DNA of 64,000 bases from Vibrio litoralis DSM 17657 (GCF_000426765.1 NZ_AUFZ01000004.1:27385-91384); one strand, 5' to 3'. Counted from the first letter of the stretch, positions 54,244 through 63,558 are shown. The notes: generated by a model not told the origin, from the sequence alone. Numbers and translations are program-made.

Positions 54244-54477
54244 ATGGAAATGTTTTTGGTTGTGTTTGAAAAAGCGGTACTGCTGTCTGGAATTGCATGC
54301 GTTCTATTTAGCTTATTTGAATATGGAAAGCGTAGCCAAGATTGGAAAGGGGTAGTGACGGTTTTCTATAAACGTGTCAATATGACAGTGAGTGAGTTCA
54401 AGTTTTATAAGTTTGGGGTGAGCTTGCTAGTATTTGCGGTGGTTTTTCGGATTGCGATTCTTACATTTTTCCCATAA
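54244..54477 (+). CDS. Small predicted membrane protein, 77 residues
   Basis: Start chosen at ATG 54244, preceded by AGAGGGGATAACA; the frame is open 33 codons upstream without an RBS. Two membrane segments (about 5-25 and 54-74) flank a short basic loop (YGKRSQDWKGVVTVFYKRVN). No family is recognised; similar small proteins occur next to guaC in vibrios as I recall, but this is not verified. Confidence 0.5.
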   Translation: MEMFLVVFEKAVLLSGIACVLFSLFEYGKRSQDWKGVVTVFYKRVNMTVSEFKFYKFGVSLLVFAVVFRIAILTFFP

Positions 54478-54615
54478 CAGATTGATAAATAATGCATTTC
54501 ATTGGGAGTGGTGTTGACTGAGTAGTCAGTTTTTGAGTTGCTATCTGGCGTAAGGTATCACAAAAAAATTTAAAATAGCAGACTAGCAATAAAAAAATCA
54601 CAGCCTATAATGCTG

Positions 54616-54650
54616 AAAACCGGAGCGTCTGCCAACGCTCCGGTTTTTTT
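54616..54650 (+). terminator. Terminator upstream of guaC
   Basis: AAAACCGGAGCGT / ACGCTCCGGTTTT with a 6-nt loop and T-run, ending the small membrane protein transcript. Confidence 0.8.
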
Positions 54651-54765
54651 GTGTCCGAAATATAGGTGAGCACTTCTGCCAAAGTATTCATCTCGCATGC
54701 AATAGATACACGATTGCGGCGCCAAAAGGACGCATACATTCTATGTAATTAAGGAAATTTGCATT

Positions 54766-55809
54766 ATGCGTATCGAACAAGAACTTAAGTTAGGCTTTAA
54801 AGATGTGTTATTCCGCCCGAAGCGTTCAACATTAAAAAGTCGTTCTCAAGTAAATTTAACCCGCGATTTTACGTTCAAGCACAGCGGACGTCAATGGTCT
54901 GGTGTACCTGTTATTGCGGCTAATATGGATTCTGTTGGTAGTTTCGATATGGCGAAAGCGTTAGCAGAACATGGTGTAATGACTGCGATTCATAAACACT
55001 ACTCAGTAGAAGATTGGAAAGGCTTTATCGAATCAAACGATGCGAACGTATTAAATAACGCAATGGTATCAACCGGTACTTCAGAAGCCGACTTTCAAAA
55101 AACCAAAGACATCATGGCAATGAGCGATGATTTGATCTTTATCTGTGTTGATATAGCGAATGGTTATTCTGAGCACCTTGTTGACTACGTAATGAAAGTC
55201 CGTGAAGCGTTCCCTGATAAAGTGATCAGCGCAGGTAACGTTGTTACTGGTGATATGGTTGAAGAGCTTATTCTAGCTGGTGCAGATATCGTTAAAGTTG
55301 GTATTGGCCCAGGTTCTGTATGTACGACTCGCGTGAAAACCGGCGTCGGCTACCCACAACTTTCCGCGATTATCGAATGTGGCGATGCTGCACACGGTCT
55401 AGGTGGCATGATCATCGGTGACGGTGGTTGTACATGTGCGGGTGATGTATCGAAAGCCTTTGGTGGCGGTGCAGATTTCGTAATGCTAGGTGGCATGTTA
55501 GCTGGCCATGAAGAATCAGGCGGCGAGCGCATTGAGCAAGATGGCAAAACCTTCATGAAGTTCTACGGCATGAGTAGCCAGTCTGCAATGAAGAAGCACT
55601 CTGGTGGTGTTGCGAAATACCGTGCAGCGGAAGGTAAAACCGTATTGATTCCGTTCCGTGGATCTGTGCATGACACGATCAACGATATCCTAGGTGGGGT
55701 GCGCTCAACCTGTACCTACGTTGGCGCAGCGAAGCTTAAAGAGCTAACTAAGCGTACTACCTTTATCCGTGTTCAAGAGCAAGAAAACAATGTTTATGGA
55801 CGTGAATAA
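54766..55809 (+). CDS. guaC: GMP reductase
   Basis: A 347-residue IMP-dehydrogenase-related enzyme converting GMP to IMP with NADPH, part of purine interconversion. [19 protein letters not shown] at the start, [20 protein letters not shown] (catalytic Cys near 187), [24 protein letters not shown], and [17 protein letters not shown] are diagnostic. RBS AAGGAAA precedes ATG. Acts with add and purC in the same pathway though not in one operon. Confidence 0.95.
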   Translation: MRIEQELKLGFKDVLFRPKRSTLKSRSQVNLTRDFTFKHSGRQWSGVPVIAANMDSVGSFDMAKALAEHGVMTAIHKHYSVEDWKGFIESNDANVLNNAMVSTGTSEADFQKTKDIMAMSDDLIFICVDIANGYSEHLVDYVMKVREAFPDKVISAGNVVTGDMVEELILAGADIVKVGIGPGSVCTTRVKTGVGYPQLSAIIECGDAAHGLGGMIIGDGGCTCAGDVSKAFGGGADFVMLGGMLAGHEESGGERIEQDGKTFMKFYGMSSQSAMKKHSGGVAKYRAAEGKTVLIPFRGSVHDTINDILGGVRSTCTYVGAAKLKELTKRTTFIRVQEQENNVYGRE

Positions 55810-55826
55810 ACTGGATTATTAACACC

Positions 55827-55857
55827 AAAAAAGGCCGCTTTAAAAGTGGCCTTTTTT
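55827..55857. terminator. Bidirectional terminator, guaC / alginate lyase
   Basis: AAAAAAGGCCGCTTT and AAGTGGCCTTTTTT form a hairpin (one G-U) between convergent genes. Confidence 0.8.
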
Positions 55858-55872
55858 ATACCTTAAATGGCT

Positions 55873-56922
55873 TTACTTTTTAAATGACGTTAACTCAAGT
55901 TTAGAGAAAGTCACGCTGTTGTAGTCACCATTTTTCACGTCAGTGGCGAAGTCACCAGTGCCTGCACAACCAGGAGACCAGAAACCATCATCGTCTTTCA
56001 CGCTACATTGACCGTATGCGCCCGCTTTAAAGTAGAATGAATCTTCCGCGTAGCCACGTGGGTTATCTTTCTCATCTACAGTGCCGTCAGGCTTCAGGTT
56101 TTTAGATAGGTCTATTTTATATTCAACCGTCTTGTGGTTTTTCGAAGTGAATGTTAAGTGCATGATGTTACCTTCAACATCAACAACATAGCTAAACTCT
56201 TCCCCCAGTGCTAAACCTGCATCTTTAGGATCTTCTTTGTTTTCCCAAGTATTGCCCCAAACTGGGTAGGCAATATCAGTACGGTTTGGATCTTTCTTCG
56301 CTAAGTTACGCTCATAGTTAAAGAATACAGAGCCATTTTCGTGTCCTGGCCATTTTTTGTAGAAGATTTTTAATGGCTCATTACCGTAACCAAAGCCAAT
56401 TTTAGCTTCGATCATTTTTGGATCTTTGTTCGCGTGAATTTGGCCTACCACAACAGAGTAAGCAGGGTATTTATCTGGTTGGTTAGCATGAGTGGCAACA
56501 TGGTTTACTTTTAATGTTGCTTCAAGCTTACCGCCAACTGCTGCGTATTTGTCAGCATCAGGGTGAGCAGCAATAGCAAAGTTATTTTCAGGGGCTTTTA
56601 CGTGAATATCTAAGTTAGTGCCACGTAGCATTTGACGAAGTTCAGAGCGAGCATTCGATGAGCCAGATGTAGTGATGGCTTTATTTTGTACTTGGAAAAC
56701 CATGTTGCCATCATCATCTAAAAAGAAATAGTCAGGGTTTGAATAGCTAAACATTGCTACCCCTTCAATTTCGTCAATTTTACCGTTTTTATCCCTGTCT
56801 TCTGGAACGGTAATTTTCCAGTTCATCATGTCAAACTTGTCAGCAGGTACAGGAGCGGCTTGCGCCATCGCGTTTGCTGAACAACCTAGGATAACCGACA
56901 TGCAGAGGAATTTTTTTAACAT
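55873..56922 (-). CDS. PL7 alginate lyase 1, exported
   Basis: A 349-residue polysaccharide lyase family 7 enzyme that cleaves alginate by beta-elimination. Signal peptide to about residue 21; catalytic sites R92-S-E-L-R96, Q161-I-H163 and YFKAGAYGQ (297-305). An EF-hand-like loop, DRDKNGKIDEIE (42-53), has D1-D3-N5-G6-I8-E12 order. A ten-residue insert follows QIH. It is on the opposite strand to the next two lyases and its own promoter region faces the TRAP genes. End: convergent with guaC. Confidence 0.9.
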   Translation of the reverse strand: MLKKFLCMSVILGCSANAMAQAAPVPADKFDMMNWKITVPEDRDKNGKIDEIEGVAMFSYSNPDYFFLDDDGNMVFQVQNKAITTSGSSNARSELRQMLRGTNLDIHVKAPENNFAIAAHPDADKYAAVGGKLEATLKVNHVATHANQPDKYPAYSVVVGQIHANKDPKMIEAKIGFGYGNEPLKIFYKKWPGHENGSVFFNYERNLAKKDPNRTDIAYPVWGNTWENKEDPKDAGLALGEEFSYVVDVEGNIMHLTFTSKNHKTVEYKIDLSKNLKPDGTVDEKDNPRGYAEDSFYFKAGAYGQCSVKDDDGFWSPGCAGTGDFATDVKNGDYNSVTFSKLELTSFKK

Positions 56923-57161
56923 TTTCTATCCTTATTTAACGTTATGTTTTAATTGTTTTTTATACTTGGGTACAGATATCTAATTAACGTCTAGATAATA
57001 AAATCTTATAATAATACAAAAGGTGGGGTGGTGAGTTTTGTCACATATTAAGGAAGGGAAAATAGCGTAAGATCACTTTTTAAAACTTTTTATTCTCCCT
57101 AGCTTACATTTAACTAGGGAGAATAATGTTAATGATGGATACCTCTATAACACTCTGATTA

Positions 57162-58469
57162 TTAATGAATTAAACCAAAAAATTTCGGTAAGAATAAGCT
57201 TAATGCTGGAATAAAGGTAATCAGCAATAAGGTAATAATTAGTACGCCACAGAATGGCAGAATGGCTCGAATCACTTTTTCAATTTTGACACCACTGACA
57301 CTACAACCTACGAATAAAGCCGTACCAACCGGTGGGGTGGCAATACCAATACATAAGTTAAAGATAATCATCATGGCAAAATGAATCGGGTCCATACCAA
57401 GCTGTGCCGCGATTGGCATAAAGATTGGGGTGAAAATGAGCAGTGCAGGAGTTAAATCCATGAACATGCCGACGATTAATAAAATAAGATTCATTAATAG
57501 GAAAATAATGATCGGATTATCAGAAATAGATAACATCCAATCACTGATCATTCCCGGCAAGCCAGTGAATGCCATTGCCCAAGACATAATGGTAGAAGCG
57601 CCGATAATAAACAGCATGATGCCAGTGATTTCAGTGGTTTCAATGCTGATTTGTTTAATATCTTGCCAGCTGATCGTTCGATAACACAGCGACAAAATAA
57701 AAGAGTAGAGTACCGCGATACAAGCGCCTTCGGTTGCAGTAAATACCCCACCAATAATGCCGCCGATAACCACGAAAATTAAACCTAAGCTCGGTACGGC
57801 TTGCCATACAATGGAGGCCACTTGTCTTAAAGTATGACGCTCGACCGCGTGTTTATCATAACCTTTACGTTTCGCAATAATGTAGGCCACAACCATACAG
57901 CTTAAGCCCATTAATATGCCTGGAACGTAACCGGCAATAAATAAAGCGGCAACTGAAGTACCACCACTGACTACGGAAAAAACAATCAATGAATTACTTG
58001 GTGGAATGAGTAGGCCAGCAGGGCAAGAAGCAACGTTAACCGCTGTTGAATAAGCCTTGTCGTAACCTTCTTTTTTCATTTCAGGTGCAAGGGTTTTACC
58101 TACCGCTGCTGCTGCCGCAACTGCCGAGCCAGATACCGCACCAAACATCATATTGGATAAAATATTAACGTGGGCAAGAGAGCCAGGAAGACGACCAACT
58201 AACAACTTCGCAAAGTTAATCAACCTGCCCGCAATACCGCCTCGGTTCATTATATTGCCTGCCAGAATAAAGAATGGAATAGCAAGCAAACTAAAGCTAT
58301 CGACCCCGGTAACAATCTTTTGTCCAGCAGTCATTGAAGCAACATCAAAAGGGAGAATGGTGTACATGATCACCAGTGAAGACATCGCAATTGCAATCGC
58401 AATCGGCACACTGAGCGCAATCATGGTTAAAAACAGGCATAGCAGCCAAAAACCAACAGAAATATCCAT
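57162..58469 (-). CDS. TRAP transporter large permease (DctM-like)
   Basis: A 435-residue inner-membrane protein of about twelve spans. LLAIPFFILAGNIMNRGGIAGRLI and FGAVSGSAVAAAAAVGKTLAPEM (read in parts), and MFMDLTPALLIFTPIFMP are typical DctM segments. It uses the sodium gradient to import a periplasmic ligand. The gene follows the small permease by 12 bp. In this neighbourhood the likely ligand is an unsaturated uronate or alginate oligomer, an inference from context. Confidence 0.92.
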   Translation of the reverse strand: MDISVGFWLLCLFLTMIALSVPIAIAIAMSSLVIMYTILPFDVASMTAGQKIVTGVDSFSLLAIPFFILAGNIMNRGGIAGRLINFAKLLVGRLPGSLAHVNILSNMMFGAVSGSAVAAAAAVGKTLAPEMKKEGYDKAYSTAVNVASCPAGLLIPPSNSLIVFSVVSGGTSVAALFIAGYVPGILMGLSCMVVAYIIAKRKGYDKHAVERHTLRQVASIVWQAVPSLGLIFVVIGGIIGGVFTATEGACIAVLYSFILSLCYRTISWQDIKQISIETTEITGIMLFIIGASTIMSWAMAFTGLPGMISDWMLSISDNPIIIFLLMNLILLIVGMFMDLTPALLIFTPIFMPIAAQLGMDPIHFAMMIIFNLCIGIATPPVGTALFVGCSVSGVKIEKVIRAILPFCGVLIITLLLITFIPALSLFLPKFFGLIH

Positions 58470-58481
58470 ATTCGCGGGACC

Positions 58482-58967
58482 TTAGTGAGATTCTTTAATA
58501 AAAGGTTCTAAAATGTTGAGTATTAAATAGAAAACAATTAGAACGCCGGACAAGGGTAAAATAAAATACACGTAGGCCATTGGGATTTGTAAAGCAGGGG
58601 AGAATTGCTGCATAGTACGCCCAATTAACGCCCAGCCACCTTTTAACATGGCAAGAGAAACAAAAGATAAAGCAAGGAAGTTAATAAAGAGTTGAAGTGC
58701 GGTATTCCATTTTGGTGGAATATTATCAGCCAATAAAGTAATGGCTAAATGGCCTCTTTTACCAAATAAGTAACTGGCGCCCAGTAGACCTAACCAAATC
58801 ATTAAATAGCGTGATAACTCATCAGTAAATGAACTTGGGTCATTTAAAATATACCGACTAAATACTTGCCAAGTTACTGTGACAACTAAAGCCAGTAATG
58901 CAAAGCCGCAAAAAATTAATATGGATTTATCTAGGTAGGATCTTATATTTTTAAGCAGAACAAACAT
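58482..58967 (-). CDS. TRAP transporter small permease (DctQ-like)
   Basis: A 161-residue protein with four membrane spans. SRYILNDPSSFTDELSRYLMIWLGLLGASYLFGKRGHLAI (read in parts) is the DctQ signature. It lies directly upstream of dctM-like and downstream of the binding protein, with an intervening hairpin. Confidence 0.92.
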   Translation of the reverse strand: MFVLLKNIRSYLDKSILIFCGFALLALVVTVTWQVFSRYILNDPSSFTDELSRYLMIWLGLLGASYLFGKRGHLAITLLADNIPPKWNTALQLFINFLALSFVSLAMLKGGWALIGRTMQQFSPALQIPMAYVYFILPLSGVLIVFYLILNILEPFIKESH

Positions 58968-59019
58968 GTGCGTTCCTTAATACTATCAAAAGCTGTTTGC
59001 CCTTAGCTTACGAAGTTGA

Positions 59020-59069
59020 AACTGCAGATAAGTTGACAGTGTTTTTTCACTTATCGTCTCACTGCAGTT
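59020..59069 (-). other. Hairpin between the TRAP binding-protein and small-permease genes
   Basis: AACTGCA (59020-59026) and GATAAGT-type arms pair with ACTTATC (59049-59055) and TGCAGTT (59063-59069). On the transcript it follows the dctP stop, as often seen where the binding protein is made in excess. Confidence 0.55.
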
Positions 59070-59136
59070 CCAATTACTTTGGCTATATTGTTGTTAAAAC
59101 CTCAATAGAGCAAACATGATAAAGTACGATGTTGAA

Positions 59137-60099
59137 TTATTTAATCGCTTGGATTTTATCGATGAAGTAGCTAAGTTTTGGATCTTTCTTCGCGTCATCC
59201 AGCATAGGTTTTACCTTCTCTTGGAATTTAGCTTTATCCACTTCAACAAACGTTACGCCCATTTTTTTCGCTTTTTCAACGTTAGCATTTTCAGTTTGAT
59301 CCCAGATTTTGATTTCTTCTTCTAGAGACTCCGCTGCAGCTTCTTTCATGATCTTACGCTCTTCTTCACTTAGATTTGCCCAAGTGTTTTCAGAGATAAT
59401 GATCAAATCAGGACTCATCGTGTGTTGGTCCATTGAGTAGAATTTAGCAACTTCACTGTGGCGCATCTCAACTAAGCTCGACACGTTGTTTTCCGCCGCA
59501 TCGATAACGCCCTGTTGTAAGCCGGTGTACACTTCTGTAAATGGAAGTGGCGTAGCTTTAGCACCAAGTAAGCTGATCATTTTCATCATGGTTGGAGATT
59601 CTGGAACACGAATTTTTAAGCCAGCAAGATCTTCAGGCGTTTTAATTGGTTTTTTCGCATAGAAGCTACGTGAGCCTGAATCATAAAACGTTAAGCCAAT
59701 GAAGCCCTTACCTTTACTTGATTGAAGTAATTCTTCAGCAGACTCACTACGCATGAATGAACGCATGTGCTCTGGGCTATTAAATAGGAATGGAATCGAG
59801 ATAACTTTAAAGGTTGGTTCGAATGATTCTGCTAGTGAACCATTGATTTTTGCCATATCAATCGCACCCGTCACAACTTGCTCTGCTTGATCACGCTCTG
59901 AACCAAGTTGCGCGTTTGGGAAGATTTTGACCGTAAGATCCCCGTTCGATTTTTCTTTTACTTTGTCAGCAAAGATAACCATGCCTTTATGGGCTGCATT
60001 GTCTAATGACATTGCATGGCCAAGAGTTAAGGTTTTTGCTGAGGCAGAAAAGTTAGTAAAGAGGGCCGCGATAGCAAGAGGTAAAATCAGCTTTTTCAT
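59137..60099 (-). CDS. TRAP transporter periplasmic binding protein (DctP-like)
   Basis: A 320-residue exported binding protein: signal MKKLILPLAIAALFTNFSASA, then KTLTLGHAMSLDNAAHKGM, PNAQLGSERDQAEQVVTGAIDMAK (read in parts), LKIRVPESPTMMKMISLLGAKATPLPFTEVYTGLQQGVIDAAENN (read in parts) with the conserved ligand Arg in KIRVPES. First gene of the TRAP operon. It carries a GTAATACAAT motif 53 bp upstream, shared with a lyase promoter. Confidence 0.92.
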   Translation of the reverse strand: MKKLILPLAIAALFTNFSASAKTLTLGHAMSLDNAAHKGMVIFADKVKEKSNGDLTVKIFPNAQLGSERDQAEQVVTGAIDMAKINGSLAESFEPTFKVISIPFLFNSPEHMRSFMRSESAEELLQSSKGKGFIGLTFYDSGSRSFYAKKPIKTPEDLAGLKIRVPESPTMMKMISLLGAKATPLPFTEVYTGLQQGVIDAAENNVSSLVEMRHSEVAKFYSMDQHTMSPDLIIISENTWANLSEEERKIMKEAAAESLEEEIKIWDQTENANVEKAKKMGVTFVEVDKAKFQEKVKPMLDDAKKDPKLSYFIDKIQAIK

Positions 60100-60149
60100 G
60101 TAACGTCCTTATTATGTTGTTGTTTGATATTTAGCCTAGTTATGTAATT
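60100..60149. other. Start of the 597-bp region between dctP and lyase 2
   Basis: Divergent promoter region. The rest holds the shared operator (60150-60161), an AT-rich block, and three 12-bp repeats (60483-60542). No ORF of note was found between 60100 and 60696. Confidence 0.4.
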
Positions 60150-60161
60150 TTGTAATACAAT
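60150..60161. promoter_or_regulatory. Candidate operator of the TRAP operon
   Basis: TTGTAATACAAT holds the palindrome TTGTA-A-TACAA. The ten bases GTAATACAAT recur exactly upstream of lyase 3 at 62327-62336, and looser forms occur at 57010-57020 and near 60345. The shape suits a GntR-type regulator; none is in the window. Confidence 0.4.
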
Positions 60162-60482
60162 AAATAAGGGTTCAGAATTTGACCGGCATCTTACATTTAG
60201 TCACATTTGTGATCTGAGTGGAATTAGTGCTGAAATACATAGATTCACAATAAATGTGTTTTTTATTATAGAGTTAAAATGGAATTCAAGTGATGGATAC
60301 CACAATATTTTTATATTTCAATCGAATGACGTCTATTATTGATAGATCTAGTTTGTAGTATTAAATTATTTAAAGTGTGATCTGGGTATGAACAAGTTTA
60401 TGATTGGCTGCTATTTTATTTGAGCAGGCCAAAATGAGTATGTATCAAAAAATGGCTTGTATCCCTTGTTTGTTAAAAGCAT

Positions 60483-60542
60483 GCTTTGCTAAAAAACTGC
60501 TTGTTACAAACACGCTTTGCTAAAAGGCGTGCTTTGCCAAAA
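60483..60542. repeat. Three GCTTTGCTAAAA repeats
   Basis: Copies at 60483-60494, 60514-60525 and 60531-60542 (last with one change), unevenly spaced, upstream of the CBM-PL7 lyase. Neighbouring text also shows a GCGT/ACGC complement around the second copy. Confidence 0.6.
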
Positions 60543-60696
60543 GAAAGCGTATTTTTCAAAAGACATGTTGATTCATAAGATGTTTTCATTGAGGAAATAT
60601 TCGATTGAAAGGTAGGGGTTAAATATTGATGGACCAATATTTAAGTAGTAATTGAAATATCAATATTCACAATAATATTAATAAATGGTGAATAGA

Positions 60697-62085
60697 ATGA
60701 AGTCATTTGGAAAAACAGCAAAAATAAGCTCATTAGCAGCATTAATTTCGCTTAGCTCAGCTGCAAATGCGGCACAATTAAATATCGTTGAAGCCTCAGA
60801 TTGGGGTGGCGCTCATAGTAATTATCCAGCGTCTAAAGCGATTGATGGTACAACTCAATGGGAGTCGCGGTGGGCGGCTTATGATTCTGGCAGTGAGGTT
60901 AACTTGGTGCTGGATCTCGGTGAGGTGAAGAACCTTAACTATATAAAAGTTGCTTGGGGTCGAGGCGATCAATTAAGTAACCGATTTGAGATTCGTACAC
61001 TTGCCAATGGTTCAAGTAATACTTGGACTAAAGTCTATTCGGGAAATAGCTCAGGTTCATCGGCACAATTAGAAACCTATGATTTTGATGATATTCAAGC
61101 TCGTTGGGTTCGCATTAAAGTGTTTGATAATACCGCTGGCAGTGATTGGACCAATATCATGGAAGTTCAAGCCTTTGGTGATGATAGTTCGTCAGGCTCA
61201 GGTGGTTCGGACTTTGATTTAGATGCAAGTAAAGCACCTTCTAGCAATTTTGACTTATTAGATTGGTATCTAAGTATTCCTTTAGATGAAGGTGACGGTT
61301 ACGCGACATCAATTAAAGAAAATGAATTAGCCGCAAGCTATGAAGATGACTTTTTCTACACAGGTTCAGATGGTGGAATGGTCTTCTATACCCCAGTGAA
61401 AGGCTATAAAACATCAGAAAATACTAAGTATGTTCGTACAGAACTACGTGAAATGTTGCGTCGTGGTGATACTTCTAAATCTACCAGTGGTGCAGAAAAT
61501 AACTGGGCGTTCTCAAGTATTTCAAGTAGTGATCAAGGTGATTTTGCTGGTATCGATGGAACGTTAAAAGCCACGTTAGCGGTGAACCATGTAACGACAA
61601 CCTCATCAAACAATGAACAAGTTGGTCGTATTGTGGTTGGGCAGATCCATGCTCAGAATAATGAACCGATTCGCCTGTACTACCATAAGTTGCCGAACAA
61701 CAGTAAAGGGGCGATCTACTTTGCTCACGAAACATCAAAATCAGATGGTGGTGATGAAACCTGGTACAACTTACTTGGTTCAATGGTGAGTTCTAGTGGT
61801 AGCTTAAATTCAACCAGCAATCCATCAGATGGTATTGAGTTGGATGAAACCTTCTCGTACGACATTACGGTCAACGGTGACGATTTAATTGTGACGATTA
61901 GCCAAAATGGTTCACAGCTCGCACAGAAAACCGTCGATATGCCGGGCAGTGGTTATGATGATGCAAGTAACTACATGTACTTCAAAGCCGGTATTTACTT
62001 ACAAGATAACACCAGTGAAGACGATGATTATGCGAAAGTCACTTTCTACGAGTTAAGCAATACTCACGACAATTACAATCATTAA
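60697..62085 (+). CDS. PL7 alginate lyase 2 with N-terminal discoidin/CBM32-like domain, secreted
   Basis: A 462-residue enzyme from ATG 60697, where GGTGA stands five bases upstream; ATG 60685 lacks an RBS. Signal to about residue 26, then an F5/8 type C (CBM32-like) domain (about 27-162: WESRWAAYD, VNLVLDLGEVKNLNYIKVAWG, WVRIKVFDN), a Ser/Gly linker, and PL7 (about 180-462) with RTELR (247-251), QIH (316-318) and a YFKAGIY motif near the end. The carbohydrate-binding part should hold the enzyme on polymeric alginate. Similar architecture to known Vibrio AlyB-type lyases. Confidence 0.9.
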   Translation: MKSFGKTAKISSLAALISLSSAANAAQLNIVEASDWGGAHSNYPASKAIDGTTQWESRWAAYDSGSEVNLVLDLGEVKNLNYIKVAWGRGDQLSNRFEIRTLANGSSNTWTKVYSGNSSGSSAQLETYDFDDIQARWVRIKVFDNTAGSDWTNIMEVQAFGDDSSSGSGGSDFDLDASKAPSSNFDLLDWYLSIPLDEGDGYATSIKENELAASYEDDFFYTGSDGGMVFYTPVKGYKTSENTKYVRTELREMLRRGDTSKSTSGAENNWAFSSISSSDQGDFAGIDGTLKATLAVNHVTTTSSNNEQVGRIVVGQIHAQNNEPIRLYYHKLPNNSKGAIYFAHETSKSDGGDETWYNLLGSMVSSSGSLNSTSNPSDGIELDETFSYDITVNGDDLIVTISQNGSQLAQKTVDMPGSGYDDASNYMYFKAGIYLQDNTSEDDDYAKVTFYELSNTHDNYNH

Positions 62086-62107
62086 TAAAATCGACAAATC
62101 TTAAGAT

Positions 62108-62144
62108 AATAAGAGCTTACTTACCGGTAGGCTCTTATTTTTTT
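62108..62144 (+). terminator. Terminator of lyase 2
   Basis: AATAAGAGC / GCTCTTATT with a 14-nt loop and TTTTTTT. Confidence 0.85.
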
Positions 62145-62326
62145 ATCCGTCTAATGCTGAGAAAGATCACAAAAATGAACTTATTTGTATGATTAATCTT
62201 TGTGGGGTTGATTGTGCTGATACTAGACGAAACAAGGCTTTAACGGTTTTTCGATATTAACTTCCTTGCATTTTCAGCTGCTTGTAGTCGAATGAAAAGA
62301 TTATAAATCTACCTACCTCACATTAA
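62145..62326. other. Intergenic stretch upstream of lyase 3
   Basis: Probable promoter region of lyase 3; nothing else recognised. The whole gap 62086-62398 has no ORF. Confidence 0.4.
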
Positions 62327-62336
62327 GTAATACAAT
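62327..62336 (+). promoter_or_regulatory. Candidate operator of lyase 3
   Basis: GTAATACAAT, identical to the site before dctP, at a similar distance (63 bp) from its gene; flanks give TAATA-CAA-TATTA. Confidence 0.4.
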
Positions 62337-62398
62337 ATTAAGTTATAGTTTTTGCATTAGAGGCGCAGTTATTATCTGAATTAGGGAATGTATCTAAA

Positions 62399-63436
62399 AT
62401 GAAAAAAGTATATTTAGGATTGGTTGTTGCAGGTCTATTAGCGGGTTGTTCGACAGCAGAACAATCAAACTCTACCTCGACAGCCATGGCAGCTCCGACT
62501 GCAACTCAAGCAGAGTTAATCAAACAGCTTGATGTCAATAAAGCGCCTGCTGAAAACTTTGATTTATCTAAATGGAAAATCAACTTACCGTACCCAGATG
62601 ATAAACCAGGGCGTCAAGGTAAGACGATGGAATTATCAAAAGAACAGTTAAACAACCATGTACCTCCTTTTTCTTATCCAGATTGGTTCTTTACTGATCC
62701 AGCATCTGGCGCGATGGTATTTAGTGTTCCAAACCATGCGGTAACCACTCCAAATAGTAAGAATGCTCGTACTGAGTTACGTGCAATGCTTGGAACAGAA
62801 TATAAAGCACCAGATAACAACTTTGCAGTTGCAGCCAATGACAATGCTGATGAATACGGTTCAGTGGGTGGTCACTTATCTGCAGTCTTAAAAGTAGATT
62901 GGGTGAGCACCAGTGGTAATGATTCAAAATCTGGCGCACATGCGGTGGTTATTGGTCAAATTCATGGCTCAAACAACGAGCCATTGAAGATCATTTACCG
63001 CAAACTGCCTAACCATGATCTAGGTTCACTTTCTTGGAACTATGAAACGAATCCAGAAAATAAAGCTGACCGTAAAGACATCAAACATGATGTATTTGGG
63101 AAAAACCGCTTAAAGCAATCTGATGCATCACCAGAAGATGGTATCGCACTAGGGGAAGTATTCTCTTACGATGTCAATGTTGAAGATAATATCATGTACC
63201 TAACATTCAAGAAGAATATTGGTGAGCCGACTGAAATCGTTAAAACCTTTGATATTGATTTAAGCAAGCCGTACCCAGGTGAAGCGAAAGATACTAGCTA
63301 CGCACAAGATTGGATGTACTTTAAAGCAGGTGCATACAACCAATGTAATACTGGCTCATCTCAATGTACCAACAATGGTATAGAAGCGGGTGATTACACA
63401 AAAGTAAGCTTCTACAAGTTAACGCTTGATCAATAG
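62399..63436 (+). CDS. PL7 alginate lyase 3, lipoprotein
   Basis: A 345-residue PL7 enzyme with lipobox LLAGC (C17), then a Thr/Ser/Ala linker, so it is probably membrane-anchored. Catalytic motifs: RTELR (124-128), QIH (187-189), YFKAGAYNQ near the end. Its surroundings (SLSWNYETN, KDIKHDVFGK) match lyase 1 more than lyase 2. It ends at a strong terminator and is convergent with the aldolase gene. Confidence 0.9.
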   Translation: MKKVYLGLVVAGLLAGCSTAEQSNSTSTAMAAPTATQAELIKQLDVNKAPAENFDLSKWKINLPYPDDKPGRQGKTMELSKEQLNNHVPPFSYPDWFFTDPASGAMVFSVPNHAVTTPNSKNARTELRAMLGTEYKAPDNNFAVAANDNADEYGSVGGHLSAVLKVDWVSTSGNDSKSGAHAVVIGQIHGSNNEPLKIIYRKLPNHDLGSLSWNYETNPENKADRKDIKHDVFGKNRLKQSDASPEDGIALGEVFSYDVNVEDNIMYLTFKKNIGEPTEIVKTFDIDLSKPYPGEAKDTSYAQDWMYFKAGAYNQCNTGSSQCTNNGIEAGDYTKVSFYKLTLDQ

Positions 63437-63489
63437 AAGATTTTTAATCCTATGCTCCACTGATTTGCTCTTATAGGTTGAAGTACTTT

Positions 63490-63516
63490 GCCCCACATTA
63501 TCGTGGGGCTTTTTTT
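63490..63516 (+). terminator. Terminator of lyase 3
   Basis: GCCCCAC / GTGGGGC hairpin followed by TTTTTTT. Confidence 0.85.
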
Positions 63517-63537
63517 GCTTTAATATTTTAATGGTAT

Positions 63538-63558
63538 AAAAAAAGCCCCAACTGGGGC
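63538..63558 (-). terminator. Terminator of the KDPG aldolase gene
   Basis: On the minus strand GCCCCA-GT-TGGGGC then TTTTTTT, 72 bp after the stop codon. Confidence 0.75.
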
